From Adiantum capillus-veneris (lineage: Eukaryota > Streptophyta > Polypodiopsida > Polypodiales > Pteridaceae), in the NCBI GenBank assembly GCA_014529385.2, contig CM043960.1, forward strand, positions 32,959,396 to 33,023,395: a stretch of 64,000 nucleotides of DNA, given 5' to 3'. A program made the position numbers and the translations under genes. Positions 10,777 through 22,502 of this stretch are shown here, in pieces (within the stretch, counting starts at the first letter, position 1; every line of letters starts with the position of its first letter). The notes under the pieces are model-generated. The model ran no database searches. It saw only the letters and a list, made by a program, of their open reading frames with translations, and was not told the origin of the DNA.

Positions 10777-11036
10777 ACAATCAAACGCTCCCTAGACCGC
10801 AGTCTGCGTCGCTTGGAGGTTCAAGCATACAACCAAACGCTCCCTAGACATCGGTCTACGTCGCTCGCAGGTTTTCTAGCATACAACGGAACGCTCCCCA
10901 GACATTGGTCTACATCGTTCTGAGGATTTCAAACATACAACGAAACGCTGCCAAGACATCGGTCTGCATCATTCCGAGGTTTTCAAACATGCAACGAAAC
11001 GCTCCCTAGACATCGGCCTGCGTCGTTTCGAGGTTC
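10777..11036. repeat. 52-54 bp minisatellite, five units (unit 2)
   Basis: Same core and number of units as 2907-3168, with independent point changes. Confidence 0.85.
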
Positions 11037-11351
11037 AAACAATACCAAAACAGTATTTCTCACTTCTCCAACCGGGAGTGCAATCACCAATCAATGAAAC
11101 CGGTAATAAAACCACAGTCAAGCAATTCAAATCGGCACCAAGACAAGCTCAAAACAAATACCATCCATTTCAAACAAATTTCAAACACGATCACCAAACA
11201 AGTTCTCAAACAGAACTCAAACTTAAAAAGTAATCTCGACATCAGTCCAGCTCAAAAAATCGACTGACTTTCCATCTTGAAACCTGTACCAAAAATTAGG
11301 GTTAGGTTCCGTCCATAAGGTCGTAGCCGACCACAACATGGTCCATCAGCT

Positions 11352-11850
11352 CTAGGACAAACAGTGTTCCTTTGGCGGCGATGGTAGTCGGAAGACATAG
11401 CAATCACATTGGACCTCCAAGGTTATCAGCTTGAGAAGAGACACCTGGTGAGAGATGTCCAAAAACTTCAAGTCGTATTCTACTAAGGTTTTCGTGGCAC
11501 TCATTTCAAGATACCCCACTCTGCCGGAAGTTGCACTCCGAAGGAAGATGTCAGAAACCATATAACTTTGGGCAAAAAAATTTCTTGAAAGCTTGCCAAG
11601 TCCTTGGAGTGTTCGGCTTTGTAGCTATAGACATCAACATCTACATGGCACAGCTTTTGAGAAATACAGTGACTTGAAACAAATCTTGGATCCTTCTCTT
11701 GCAAGTGATCTTTTTGGCTTATGCCCTGTAAGACATGAGCGATGAAGACGGAAGCGCGCCCGATGCGCGATGAAGTAAGGGTGGGAGTGCCTAATAAGTC
11801 CAGGGTCGGGACACTAAGATTCTTCAGTACAATTTCTGGAAGCACCACCT
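11352..11850 (-). pseudogene. Family B gag remnant (unit 2)
   Basis: Two overlapping minus-strand frames (11501-11848 and 11352-11561) repeat the gag-like fragment of unit 1, with the LVEYDLKFLDISHQV block in 11352-11561 and the IFIAHVLQGISQKDHL-like block (here VFIAHVLQGISQKDHL) in the other. They are joined by a frameshift at about 11570, again in an A run. Both units carry the same break point region, so it may pre-date the array. No protease or RT follows. Confidence 0.5.
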
Positions 11851-11917
11851 TGATCTGTCTCCTCTTTGGTAGGACCGGTATGCTTTCAGAATAGCACGCC
11901 CGATGCTCTTATACCAC

Positions 11918-12566
11918 TATCACAAGACGGGCACCACGTGCCAATAGAAAAGAACACACTCAACAACTTTAAGCACTACAAATAACAACTGAACTGAAAA
12001 AAATGCATGATACGAGACATGGAGCGGCGAAGTTCCACCCCAAGAGAGCACTGGCCCAAAATGTTGGCGTCCCTTTCGGTATTTCTTTATTATTGCTGAT
12101 TCGCAAAGTGCAACAGTCGAGGAGCACCTCCTCTGCAATTTGCGCGTTGAAGTGTGCCAGAGAGGGTCTTCAAGGCTCATATTTAAAGGCCCCAAGCCTA
12201 AAAGCATCAAATATGAAAAGCTGGCCCCAAAAAAACGCTTTCCTAAAATTTTGAGATTTTCCTGAAAATCCACCGCGAATTGCGAAACGTCCGTACAGGT
12301 GTCACATCATCATATTTTGTTGTGCACAGTCTTCTAAGTGTGTTTTGATTTATCTTTGATGCCTTTATGTCGCTTGGGCCCCATCGGATGGGATCCCATA
12401 AGTTGGTGGGAACTCTTCTTTAAAAATAGGCGACTCGTCAAGACTTTGTAAGTCTGTAAAACTTCTTCTTCTTCTTTTGATGCTCCTTTTTAGGGTTTTG
12501 GCCCCTTGGCCGGGATCTGAAGGTTAGCTCCGTTCTTCAGTGGCTTGACACGTCAGCAGTTTGACA
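11918..12566 (-). repeat. Family B LTR, copy 3 (right end of array)
   Basis: 649-bp LTR. Its first bases are mutated (TATCAC instead of TGTCAC) and its last lack two bases (gtttgaca). The sequence to its right is unrelated to the B internal region, so this is the outer 5' LTR of the array. Confidence 0.85.
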
Positions 12567-13059
12567 CTTGCTCTCTTTCTCTGCAGCTTGAACTCCTGTT
12601 GGGTGTGAGTGTTGAGAGTGTGTGTGTGTGTGTGTGTGAGCGAGGGACCTTACGGCAACGGCCAGGCGGTTGAGCAGCGGCGACGGCGGGCTCCCTCTTC
12701 ACGGTGGCACGAGATTCCTGCAACGACAAAAAAACAGAGGTGAGTGACACACTGTTTGCGTTCGTGGGCTTCCCCGCACACGGGTTGTGTGTTTGTAGCT
12801 TTAGTGGCTTACATAGCGCAAAGCAAGTCCCTTGCGACACGACAGCTTCACATATTTCGGCTTTAGGGAGTAATGCATTGATCTTTTCACACACGTGTCA
12901 ATCTACAATTGACGTTTGTACTCCACTCTATCAAACTTCCTTTCCGAAAATTTGCCAATTCTTCATTCTTTTCTTCAGTTCCCCTGCCGGGTTTCAACTT
13001 TTCTTCACCTAAAGGCCGAGAGGTGTTATCTTTGTCAGATTCTCTTCGAGAACCCAATG
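12567..13059. other. Unassigned stretch with GT microsatellite
   Basis: Apart from a (GT)n run at about 12619-12638 I see no supported gene here. Open frames exist on both strands (for example 12553-12894 minus) but have low-complexity His/Thr runs from the microsatellite and no recognisable domain. Confidence 0.5.
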
Positions 13060-13660
13060 CCCATGTGTGGTCTTGGGTTCTTTATGGCTTATGCCCTTTA
13101 AGACAGAGCGATGAAGACGGGAGAGCCCCCGATGCGCGATGGACTCAAGGTGGGAGTGGCTAGTAAGTCTGGGGCAAGGACACGAAGATTCTTTGACAAA
13201 TAAAAGTTCGAGGCAAGGTCACGAAGATTCTTTGACAAACAAAATCTTAACTGTTCTGTCATATTCTCGTCGAGAACCTATGTGTGTTGCAGAAGGGATC
13301 GGATCTGCACTAGCCCAGAGACTTGCGCCGCTTTCAGTATTTCTTTATTGTTATGTTCGCAACAAAGGGTCCTTTGCTCTCAGACTCTGCGTCCAGATGC
13401 TCTACAAAGTGAGGCCCCAAGGGCTCCTTATAAACACTAAAAGGGTTGCCTAAAAGCATAGCCCCAAAAGCACTTCACCCAAAAGCATCTAATCCCAAAA
13501 GCTCCCAAGACAGCCAGTAAAAATCGTGAAAATTTGTACGGACTTCCACGTGGCACAGCCAGTGCAAAACGCGAAAAAATCCGTACAGCCATGCGACGTC
13601 AGCATCCGTACAATTTGCTACGTCAACATGTCAACGCGTTTTACAAAAATCAACTTCAGG
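13060..13660 (-). mobile_element. Decayed relative of family B
   Basis: 13085-13200 matches the B internal segment at 9427-9530 (gcttatgccct, gatgcgcgatg, ggtgggagtg). 13320-13440 resembles the B LTR around 9780-9900 (tttcggtatttctttatt, ctcatatttaaaggccc region). The match is interrupted and diverged, so this is an older or different subfamily. Confidence 0.6.
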
Positions 13661-14207
13661 GGCCTGCTCATAAGTTCTTTCAATCGTTAGCCATCTTCTA
13701 GGTTCAATTCCTCTTGTCCACTCGGCCATTCCCCTTCTAGTAGGGCATGCCATGTCACTAGGTACACAAAGGCCGGCATGAAACAATTCCAAAACCATAG
13801 TAGCTCGATGTGTAAGAGTGCTTTGGAATCGCCTCTCTATGTTGCTTCCCACAAATGCACGAAGTGCATTGTCCTTGCTTACATCCAACATCGCGTAAGC
13901 CTATCATTTAACATGTCAAAACAACTTGGAACTACCTACAAGGACGAATTTAATAAATGGGCACAAACTTGGGCATTCACTTGAGATGCATAACCTTTAA
14001 AACAACAAAAGTTTTAAGATTTCCATTAAAGCATGCCTCTAGATCTATAGCATTTGCATTATAACGTAGCATGAGGGACAGATCTTAAAAGTTGTTGTGT
14101 CCCTGTACTGCTGCAATTAGCATCACATACTCTTACGTCCTATTACAGGTTGTGCTGGTCAGTAGTATCACTTCCATGAAATTCAGCCGAAAAAATGTAT
14201 AATGATC

Positions 14208-14209
<2 letters not shown>
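13661..14209. other. Anonymous stretch
   Basis: No repeat boundary, RNA gene or convincing coding sequence recognised. Confidence 0.4.

Positions 14210-14249
<40 letters not shown>
14210..14249. repeat. (CT)n microsatellite
   Basis: An uninterrupted run of about 20 CT units, adjoining the downstream side of the possible exon at 14250-14589. Confidence 0.95.
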
Positions 14250-14253
<4 letters not shown>

Positions 14254-14589
14254 GCAGTGTGCACACAAACAATAGGAACACGTACTGGAGGGGATCAAAA
14301 TGCCGCCACCATCCTTTGGCACATCCATGTGACCCTCGATAGCTATGCGATTCCTTGTGCGAAGAGAATCAACAGCAGATGCTGAAGGAATGGGAGCAGC
14401 GCGTCCATCCTCTCCATCGGAATCAAAGGAGGAAGTGGGCTGGGCAGCATGTGCAGGTGGGAGAGCAGCAGCTGCTGCTTGCAGCGAAGCATCCCGATCT
14501 CGTTCTGAATGGGTCGCAGTGAAGTGTTGCTGAGGTGGGTTGCTGTTGGGCTCCGATATGCTCGAGAAAGATTGCCTCAGAAAATTCAT
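14248..14589 (-). CDS. Possible first exon of an unidentified protein
   Basis: A minus-strand open frame from an ATG at 14589. It has a composition unlike the surrounding transposon debris: Ser/Pro/Ala-rich start (LRQSFSSISEP), an Ala run, then a block that looks conserved (SLRTRNRIAIEGHMDVP) followed by KDGGG. A possible splice donor (a|gtacgtg, minus strand) lies near the end, and the reading frame then runs into a GA microsatellite, as expected if translation stops at an intron. Upstream (14637-14652) is a GA-rich stretch typical of plant 5' untranslated regions. I do not recognise the family and cannot find downstream exons, so it may be a gene fragment. Confidence 0.3.
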
Positions 14590-15355
14590 TCCAGCGACCC
14601 TGACTCCAAGCAGTTCAACTTAGCCGTAGCCAGCGTGAGAGAGAGAGAGAGTCGCGACTCGCAAGCTTCAAGACTTGGCTGCATTAACGAGACACAAACA
14701 CTTCAGCCAACCAGAGCTGCTGCTATGTACCCAATGCCCATGTCTTCCGCTCTTAAATTGTTGCATCTAAAACATGGCCTCAATGTGTGTTTTTTACCTA
14801 GCGTGAATCACATCAGTCCTGCTCCTGCTCTTTATTTACTAAGGCACCGTCTGGGGGGCAGGGGGGAATTGGATAGGACAATTTTAACAAAGTGGCATTT
14901 ATCCCCGCAATGGAAGCATACGTTAGGGGGATACTATCACCCATTGGAGGAGTCAGATGTAATAGAGGTGTCACTTGTAATTTTGCCTTCCTTCTCATGT
15001 TAATATAAAATTCTCTGCTTTGCTAAAAAATGTGTGTGTGTGTGTTTTACTACATGAGGTTGTAGTAAAGCGATTCGGACCATCGGATAAAACTAGTTGA
15101 GTGAAGCATGGTTGAGTACAACATGGCAAAGCTAATGATAAAACATTTTCTTCTTCTTTTCTTTTCATGGCCACCATTTTGAATAATAAATTGACACTTG
15201 TGTCATGGTGGGTATAGGTAAAATCTCTCTCTTTGGTTGTGAATGTAGTTGTCATCTTGATGATGCCTTTGAATAGCCTCCTGGTAGCAAGCTAGATCTC
15301 CGCAGTCAATGACTAATATGAGACTAATATATAGTCTAACCCTAGCTGAAAACGC
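14590..15355. other. Unassigned stretch upstream of possible exon
   Basis: Contains a GA-rich run (14637-14652), a (GT)n run near 15030 and otherwise nothing I can assign. Several open frames cross it without recognisable domains. Confidence 0.4.
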
Positions 15356-17826
15356 TCAGGTGCATGAGAGTCTCGTAGATCTCTTCACTGGTTGGTGACT
15401 ACTGTAATCCGCTCTCTCTGGAGCACTACTAGTGGTAGGAACTTCACTAATAGAATGACTTGTCGGTCTAATCGCAATTGAGTCTACATCTTCGAATCTA
15501 ACTTTTTTATATTCCACCTCTTTGATAGGTTTCATGTGCATCTTTGAATCATTGAAGATAACATGCATGCTCTGAAATACTTGTCGAAATTTTGGATGCC
15601 ACAGACGGTATCCCCTTTTTCCATTAACACCATAACCAATGAAGATGCATTTGTGTGATTTTGGGGTCTAGCTTTCTGTGTAATCTTTAGGCACATGTGA
15701 GAATGTGTCACACCTAAATATACAAAAGCTATCATAGTTTGGCTTCTGGCCAATCCACATCTCCTCTGAAATCTTGATATTCAATGTTGTCCTATGGTGA
15801 GATCTATTGATAATGTAAACCGTTGTAAGAATAGTCTCTCCTCCCTAAAACTTTGTGGGTAATTTTTCCATAGATAGCATTTTTGTGACTCTTTCTTGTA
15901 TGTTTTTGTTCGTAGCTCTACTTCACCATTTTAAACAGGTGTTTATGTTGCAATATACTATTGCCTAATGCCTCATTTTCTATAGAAATCCTTAAACTTT
16001 GAGTCTGTGGAAACATATTCTCCTCCATTGTCAGTGCGCAAAGCCTTAACCTTCTTGCCTAATCGGTTCTCAACCAACGCAAGGAATTTTGGAACGTAAC
16101 AAAGACTTTGTCTTGCCTCGTCAAGAGATAGACCCACACCTTCCTAGTAGAATCATCTATAAAGTTATGAAATATAGTGCTCCCCCTAGAAACTTATGCG
16201 GCATAGGCACACATAGATCACTATGTACCAAGTCTATAGGGTGGTTCCCTAACCCTTTATTTATTAATGGCAAAGAAGTTAGCCTAGTTTATTGCCATAT
16301 ATACAATGCTCACATAAGATAAAATCAAAATAACTTAACACAAATAAGTAGCCCAAACGTTAAATTTGTTTCTTTTTTTTTTTACTCATATGACCAAGCC
16401 AGCTATGTAACAACTCGGTAGAAGAAAACTCGGCAACATAAATGGAATTCTCTTTCATGGAAGAGATATACAAAGAATACAATGAGCTACACTTTTGGCC
16501 TTTCAAGATAACCAGGTTCCCTTTGCAAATTAGCCAAGATCCATTTCCAAAGACATTGTGTAGCCCAAGTCATCAAGTTGTCCGGTTGACACCAAACTTT
16601 TAGTCAATTTTGGCATATGTCTGCTGACACCTCAAAGCATAAACTCAATGTCGTTATGTATATACATAGTTTTACATCTCCAATGGCACAAATTTCAAGT
16701 TGATAGGAATCACCAAGCTTGACCAAACCATGTGTAGGAGCATAACTCAAGAACCTCTCTCTATGCGGAGTAACATGAAAACAAACACTTGAGTCAATGA
16801 TCAGGTTTTGTGCATAACACTCATCTATAGCCAGCAATGGATTTGGACTCAAATCAGTAGTAAAAATCATCACATATGATGGTTGTGGCATGTCACGAAC
16901 AACCTCAACTCTAGTGAAGACTCAACTACATCGAGTTTCTCAATCTTCACATTGCTCTTTGGAGGATCATACTTCACAATGGATTTCCCTTTCTAACGCA
17001 TTAAAGTACGACAATAATTTTAAAAAAAAATTGGCCTACTTGTGGCAATGTTAGCATTCCCCATTATGCATGTCACGTCCACGGCTCTTGCTACGACCAT
17101 TCTTGCAATCTTTAGGATGACCATGGCTATGACTACGACCCCTTTGTTTGTGATAACCACCACTAGCCATACACGCATCTCCATGCCCACTAGAATCAAG
17201 AGATTGACGTCATATCTCTTTGGTGAGCATGCCCACTAGAATCAAGAGATTGACGTCATATCTCTTTGGTGAGCAAAGTGCTAGTAACATCACTGAACGT
17301 AAGTTTCTCATTAGTTGCAGAGTTACTAATGGTTGTGTTAAATGTATCCCATGACAATGGCAAAGAAAATAGCAACAATATGGATTTCATTTCATCATTG
17401 AGTGCCTTTGAAGTAAGTTGTGTAAACAAGCTTGAGCTCATTCAAATGTGAACTACCACTGCTACCCTCTTTCATGTTTAAATACGTAAGTTTCTTCTAA
17501 AAAAACACTTTGTTTGAAGCACTTTTACCATCCCATGTTGAGCATAAAGACACCCATAAATCCTTTGCATTGGTCTTGTCCATAATAGTAAAGAAGTTAG
17601 ATTCACCAAGCTGCAAGCAAATAGTCAGCCTAGCACGAGCATCAAGCTCCTCCCACTGATTATCAATGTATGCATTCTCTTTGTGCACTTTCAACGACAC
17701 TACAAGAGCCTTATTGATCAACACATCTAACATGCATTGTTTCCAAAGCGTAAAGTTTGTGCCATCAAACGTCTTGATATAATCATCATCTTTCTCAAAA
17801 GAGCCAGCCATAGCTGCCAAGAGCAT
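15356..17826 (-). pseudogene. Ty1/copia fossil: gag, protease, integrase
   Basis: A degraded minus-strand copia element. 17497-17826 is a copia gag start (DGTNFTLWKQCMLDVL, then WEELDARARLTICLQL). 17256-17441 continues gag (SLPLSWDTF). A broken zinc knuckle with in-frame stops lies at about 17040-17070. 16604-16891 holds the protease region with IDSSVCFHVTPHRERF, where the active D-S-G has become D-S-S. 15532-15753 and 15356-15568 are the end of integrase and the linker to RT (SHMCLKITQKARPQNH, then KRSTRLS). RT and RNase H are missing and no matching LTR pair was found. Stops and frameshifts throughout make it non-functional. Confidence 0.75.
17200..17275. repeat. Direct duplication of 43 bp
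   Basis: The string starting gcccactagaatcaagagat at 17187 recurs at 17230 within the copia gag fossil, a local duplication that further disrupts the frame. Confidence 0.8.
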
Positions 17827-17839
17827 TTAGAGGATCAAA

Positions 17840-18260
17840 CTTTGGATTTATGAAAAAAAATGTGCAGTGTCTCCTTTGCACGAAGAACAGAATATCTAAA
17901 AAAACTCAGCAATATATCAAGCAAAACAACGTGAACTGGGCATAAACTATCAAATCGCATTGACAAGTGACTGCCAACATGGCATCAAAGCACCTATAAT
18001 CCTCTATACATAGCTTACGGTGATGATACTAAAATAGGGAACTCCAACAACTTATATCATCGAAGGTATCTCAACATTTGAGAGTACCCCAACTCAATAA
18101 AACCTCAAGCAAGACCCTCCAAAAGGCTAAGCAGACACGAGACACTAGTCACAATCTCAAAAAGGGCTTTTCTGGTTTGATTCTAAAAAACGGTTAGGAA
18201 ACTGCATCAAAACGCCAAAAAATGGCTCCATGTGGTATACAATAGCAGTGTCCGCAACTC
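17840..18260 (-). repeat. Leader-like repeat shared with family C
   Basis: Resembles 35160-35430, the 5' leader of family C: both contain a block reading acatttgaga, then caactcaataaaacctca or cagctcaataaaacctca, and aaatggctcca followed by tacaatrg. Here it lies just upstream of the copia gag start (minus strand). The relationship is by eye. Confidence 0.5.
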
Positions 18261-18560
18261 AACGTACATAAGAAAAATAATTGTGAGCACAAATAGCAAT
18301 GAATTTTACAAAGTAACTAGTCCCCCCCTAAATAGTTACTTGGCATAGAACCACATGTCATTGTGAACAAGTTTGAGAGACTCCAATATCCACCCCACAA
18401 ATTTTATTTTATTTTTTTCTCACACTAGATGTTTTTGAGATAGATTTTGAGGAACTATTCTATTTTCTAGGTGAACAAAGAGAGCACAAAATCCCAAAGA
18501 AAATTTTCTACTCTTTGCATTTTTAGGTAGGTATTGAGAGATTGAGAGGTTGATGGATGA
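18250..18560 (-). pseudogene. Second copia integrase fossil
   Basis: On the minus strand a fragment reads LKLVHNDMWFYAK and, after a stop, FRGGLVT, matching the start of the copia integrase core (usually LVHSDVCGPM...GG..YFVTFID). The first catalytic Asp is kept. Further blocks upstream (about 18440-18500) resemble integrase or linker sequence, such as FVHLENRI. It is heavily decayed and not contiguous in frame with the copia fossil to its left. Confidence 0.5.
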
Positions 18561-20175
18561 GGCAATATGTTTTGTTTGAAAAAAAAAGTTTTGAGTATAA
18601 ATAACAATTATTTTAAATATTTTAGGCTAGATACCTAAGTGGGAATTCCTTTTAGCCTATTGACAACAAAAACAATATCATTCGAGAAAAATAATCCATC
18701 AAGACAAATCATCGATATTGAGATTTGATTACGAACACAAATGATCAAATCAATTGTTTTGATAATTCAAGTTTGCAATTTTGTTATCTTTTTTAAAAAC
18801 TTCTTGCTTAAGAGCATCATTAACTTCACGACAATAAAAGCTCAACTTAAATTTGAACATGAGAACATTCCTTCACTAGCGATGGCTTTTCTTCTTATAG
18901 CTAGCTGATCTTAAAAACTTCTTCATTTGTTGCAAGCATACTCAACTACCACTATTTCTACAACTCTAAGGAGAGCTACTCTTAGCTAGAAAAATAGCTT
19001 GGCTTTGAAGCCCCTTTAGATGAGACAAAGAGTTTCCTTACAACATAGAAAGTTGCAATTCGAGTATGTGGAGCTTAGAACTCCGATCGGATGGGATGTT
19101 TTTTTGTTGTTGAAGCTTGTAAGAAGAGCTTCTAAGACCTTCAAAATAAAATAAAACACACGGGGAGAGGCCTAGAACTCTTGCAAATACTCTTTGACAA
19201 TTGGATCATTGCTCAAAATTCCACTTATTACTCAAGGTTTGGTTGTGTTAGTGTCCTTGTATAAGCTTGGGGCATGGTGGTTGTAGATGATGGCACACGA
19301 GTGGTAGTTGAAGTACTTGTTGTCTCCACCACGACTTGATGTCTTGTTGCTTGTTGTTGTATCCTTAAAGCTTTGTGTGCCCTAAAGTGGGGCTAGTAAT
19401 TGTGCAATGTTGATGTGGATTTCTTGATAGCACATCAACAATCTTGATGGTGATCTTAACAAAACATTGGAGCTTCACATTGCGTGCAAGTTTGCTAAAT
19501 GTGACGAGTAACATTTGAGGTGGAAGATGAGCGCAAACTCATAATAAGCACACACGTATTTGTGTGTAAGATAAAACTCATATTTTGGTAATGCTCACAA
19601 TACAAAAAGGAAAAGTGGATGAGATATAGGAAATGGGGAGAGAAAAAAATAAAGAGGGGGGGGTATCAGGCACAAACTGCCATACAACATCAAGACTATG
19701 AGAGTGGTATGACCAAAGATGCCAATACGGCAATAAGTCCATGTTCTTACACATGGTAGTGTAAGGTTGCAGTCTGTTACATAGTTGTGTGTGCATGTTT
19801 GTATGTGTGTGTGCATATAAAAGATAAATAAATATTTATGTGTGTGTGCATATATGTATACACACATATGTGTGTGTTTGTGTGCTTAATGTATGTGAGA
19901 TTTATTTTGATAGAATTTTGGTCTTCTCGAAGATATTTCCTTTTGAATTTTAGGACCATTATTAAGTGCATTAATGATTGGGGCTCTCTCCAAAACAAAT
20001 GGTTTTGAAATTGGACATTGTATGTAAGAGCTATGTTACTTTTATCTTTTAGTCTTTGGGAGCCCCCGCTTTTAGGAAAGTGAGCATTGAATATTTTTTG
20101 TGGCCTTTGAAATACCATAATAAAAGAACTCAAAAAATAAAGGTAAGCTAGACAAAGAGCCAAATGTATAAGCCA
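18561..20175. other. Anonymous AT-rich stretch
   Basis: No gene recognised. Contains a (GT)n/(TA)-rich patch at about 19795-19880 (tgtgtgtgcatat units). Small open frames here lack domains. Confidence 0.4.
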
Positions 20176-20478
20176 AGAATAACACACCTCAAAGGTCTAT
20201 ATAAAAGGGTAGAGGATGAGTGCAAAAGAGAAAATGAGAGAACCTTGTAATAAAGCTTCACTGCCATGACGATGAGAGCACCTCGAGGTTGCAATTGTCC
20301 CACCATCTCCTCAATGACTCCCTCCGAGAATAACACACCTCAAAGGTCTATATAAAAGGGTAGAGGATGAGTGGAAAAGAGAAAATGAGAGAACCTTGTA
20401 ATAAAGCTTCACCGCAGTGACAATGAGAGCACATCGAGGTTGCAATTGTGCCACCATCTCCCCAATGACTCCCTCTAA
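20176..20478 (+). repeat. 151-bp tandem duplication with TATA box and AATAAA
   Basis: Two nearly identical copies (20176-20326 and 20327-20478). Each contains ggtctatataaaagggtag, a good TATA box, and cttgtaataaagcttcac, with a polyadenylation-type AATAAA about 50 bases later. This arrangement is typical of an LTR promoter and R region. It is probably a duplicated LTR fragment. Confidence 0.8.
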
Positions 20479-22016
20479 GGCAACCAACCAATGCATAGTC
20501 CTTGGTAGTATGGCTATATCCATTCACTCAAATTCAAAACTTCTGAAGACACGCGTAGTGTTTTGGTTTGAGCATGCTTAACTATAACCGCAATGTAGCT
20601 GAGTATTGTGTTAAACCTCTTTGTTGTAAAAGTAGTTAAGTACACATGTAGGTGGGTGTGTTAGGATGCATGCATTAGCAATTGGAAGATAGAAATCCTT
20701 TACTTTTTTGTGATTTTATCTTAATTGCCTCTCCATGTTTTTATTATTCCTTCCTCATTTCGCCTTTCTTAATCACATGCAAGTGGTGTGTGAAGGGTGA
20801 TTTTTTTCCACTAACACATTGCGCATGCAATGGGAGGTATTCATACATGGATAGATGCATAATCCCATACATTAGGATCATATCCTTACCTCTTTTCCTA
20901 TTCGTTAATTTGTATGCTCCGTGTCTTGTGACTATCATCCAAGTGATTTTGATTGATTCTAGTTACCATTGACTATCCTCAATCACAAGCCGTTGCTACA
21001 CCCGCACTTGTCTCAAAAAATTAGATTATCACTTTATGCATTTTTAATACACAAAGACTTTAGAATGAGAAACATAGGATGTCCCAAAAACAATCAAGAA
21101 ATATGATTCTCATTATGAGAGACAAGCATGTGTATTCTAATTCAAGTTGAAAGGTTTGTTTGATGAAAGCATTGTTTGATTTTCAAGTAGACTTGTCCGA
21201 ACAATTGAAAGACATCTCTTAAGAACAAAGTGGATGATAAGGCATCTTCTTTCCAGATGGAGCTCGCAGTTGGAGAAATAATCCTGTTGCTAACAAGGAA
21301 GTATTCTCGCTAGTAGAGATTAAGCAGTGTTGGTAGCTCTTATATCTTATCCCTAGCGTTTGGCAAAAGGGGAATATCTTTTTGGCTTCATAGTCAACAA
21401 ATAAGAGAACCTTTGTGAAGGCTCCATTGGTTAGCCAAAGAAAGTTCGTATGTAAGAGCAAACTTATAATAGTGGATATTCATTTTGTTAAAAAGGCCCC
21501 ATTGGAGAAAGAATTTTTTGAGTGATGTTTAAAGGGTTGTATGAATGAAATTGTGGCAAAAATTAAAAATGAAATGTGACTATGTATGAAAAAAATGTGG
21601 TAGTAATTAAATAACTAGAGGAATAGGTGAGTGCAGCGCAAAATGTGGGAGAGTAGTACCCAATTGGAGCTATGTCAACAAACAGGCAAACCCATTTGTC
21701 AAGTGCTTTTTACAAGACTAGTCATTAGTTGAGGATAGGTCTCTTACCATCCCTAGGGATTTATAGTTGGCAGTCGTGTCTTTTGATTGTGGGTAAAAGC
21801 CATCATCTATAGACCCTAGGCATGTTTAGTTTATATGTTGTGAGATATTAGCTCCCACATACCCTTGGTTATCGACTTGGTTTGTGGTGCAAGACTCTTA
21901 CATCCACGTCCACGAAGGATAGAGGCCTTCCTTACTTTGTTACTTGTATCCCTACTTCTCTAAGTAAGGTGTCATCAATGGAGCTCAATAACTAAGGAAA
22001 GTGCATTTGTAAGCGT

Positions 22017-22018
<2 letters not shown>
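20479..22018. other. Anonymous stretch
   Basis: No gene, LTR pair or RNA gene recognised. Open frames on both strands (20682-20972 plus, 21219-21461 minus) look incidental. Confidence 0.4.

Positions 22019-22070
<52 letters not shown>
22019..22070. repeat. (AC)n microsatellite
   Basis: Uninterrupted run of about 26 AC units. Confidence 0.95.
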
Positions 22071-22075
<5 letters not shown>

Positions 22076-22502
22076 TGAAACCTCAATTAGATTTAGCTTG
22101 CTTTAGGCGTAGACTCACCTTAGCATAGGTTACATTTTTGGGTGCATAACCAAGTATCATTTTCGCATACATATTCAAACTAACACGCTTATAACAAAAT
22201 GAAAGAGAAAATTATTAACTTGAGACGACACAAGATTGAGGGCCGGATTTTATAAGGCCAACCCTCTCTTAAAAGGATTTTCATTACTCATGCTCTTGGA
22301 GCTCTTTGCAACAAAGAGAAGCTTGAGTATACATAGGACGATGGAGGCTAAGATCTCCATGACCCAAGTAACTTAGTGTCTTTTTTGTGTTGGGGTAAAG
22401 GCCCATGGCCACCCGACTTCACTAATCTTAACCCGAGCCACTCGCTCCGAACATGGAGCTAGCGATGTAAATGAAGGGGGTGGGGAAGTAAATTCACCAT
22501 TC

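Larger units (their letters stand above)
10283..11917 (-). mobile_element. Family B internal region, unit 2 (uninterrupted)
   Basis: A complete 1635-bp internal region, matching unit 1 (2381-3440 plus 9060-9631) piece by piece. In minus-strand order it has a PBS (11905-11916, one base changed), a gag remnant (11352-11850), a non-coding part, a minisatellite (10777-11036), a 34-bp repeat (10394-10495) and a polypurine tract. It provides the empty target site for the family A insertion at about 11340-11350. Confidence 0.88.

Noticed and set aside
12553-12894. 113-codon minus-strand open frame
   Set aside because: It spans a GT microsatellite that yields a Thr-His run, and it has no recognisable domain.
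14840-14960. Possible terminal inverted repeat of a small DNA transposon (ggcaccgtctgg...)
   Set aside because: I could not find the matching inverted end nearby or a target duplication.
14509-15003. 164-codon plus-strand open frame
   Set aside because: It overlaps the opposite-strand possible exon and a GA run; no domain and an implausible composition.
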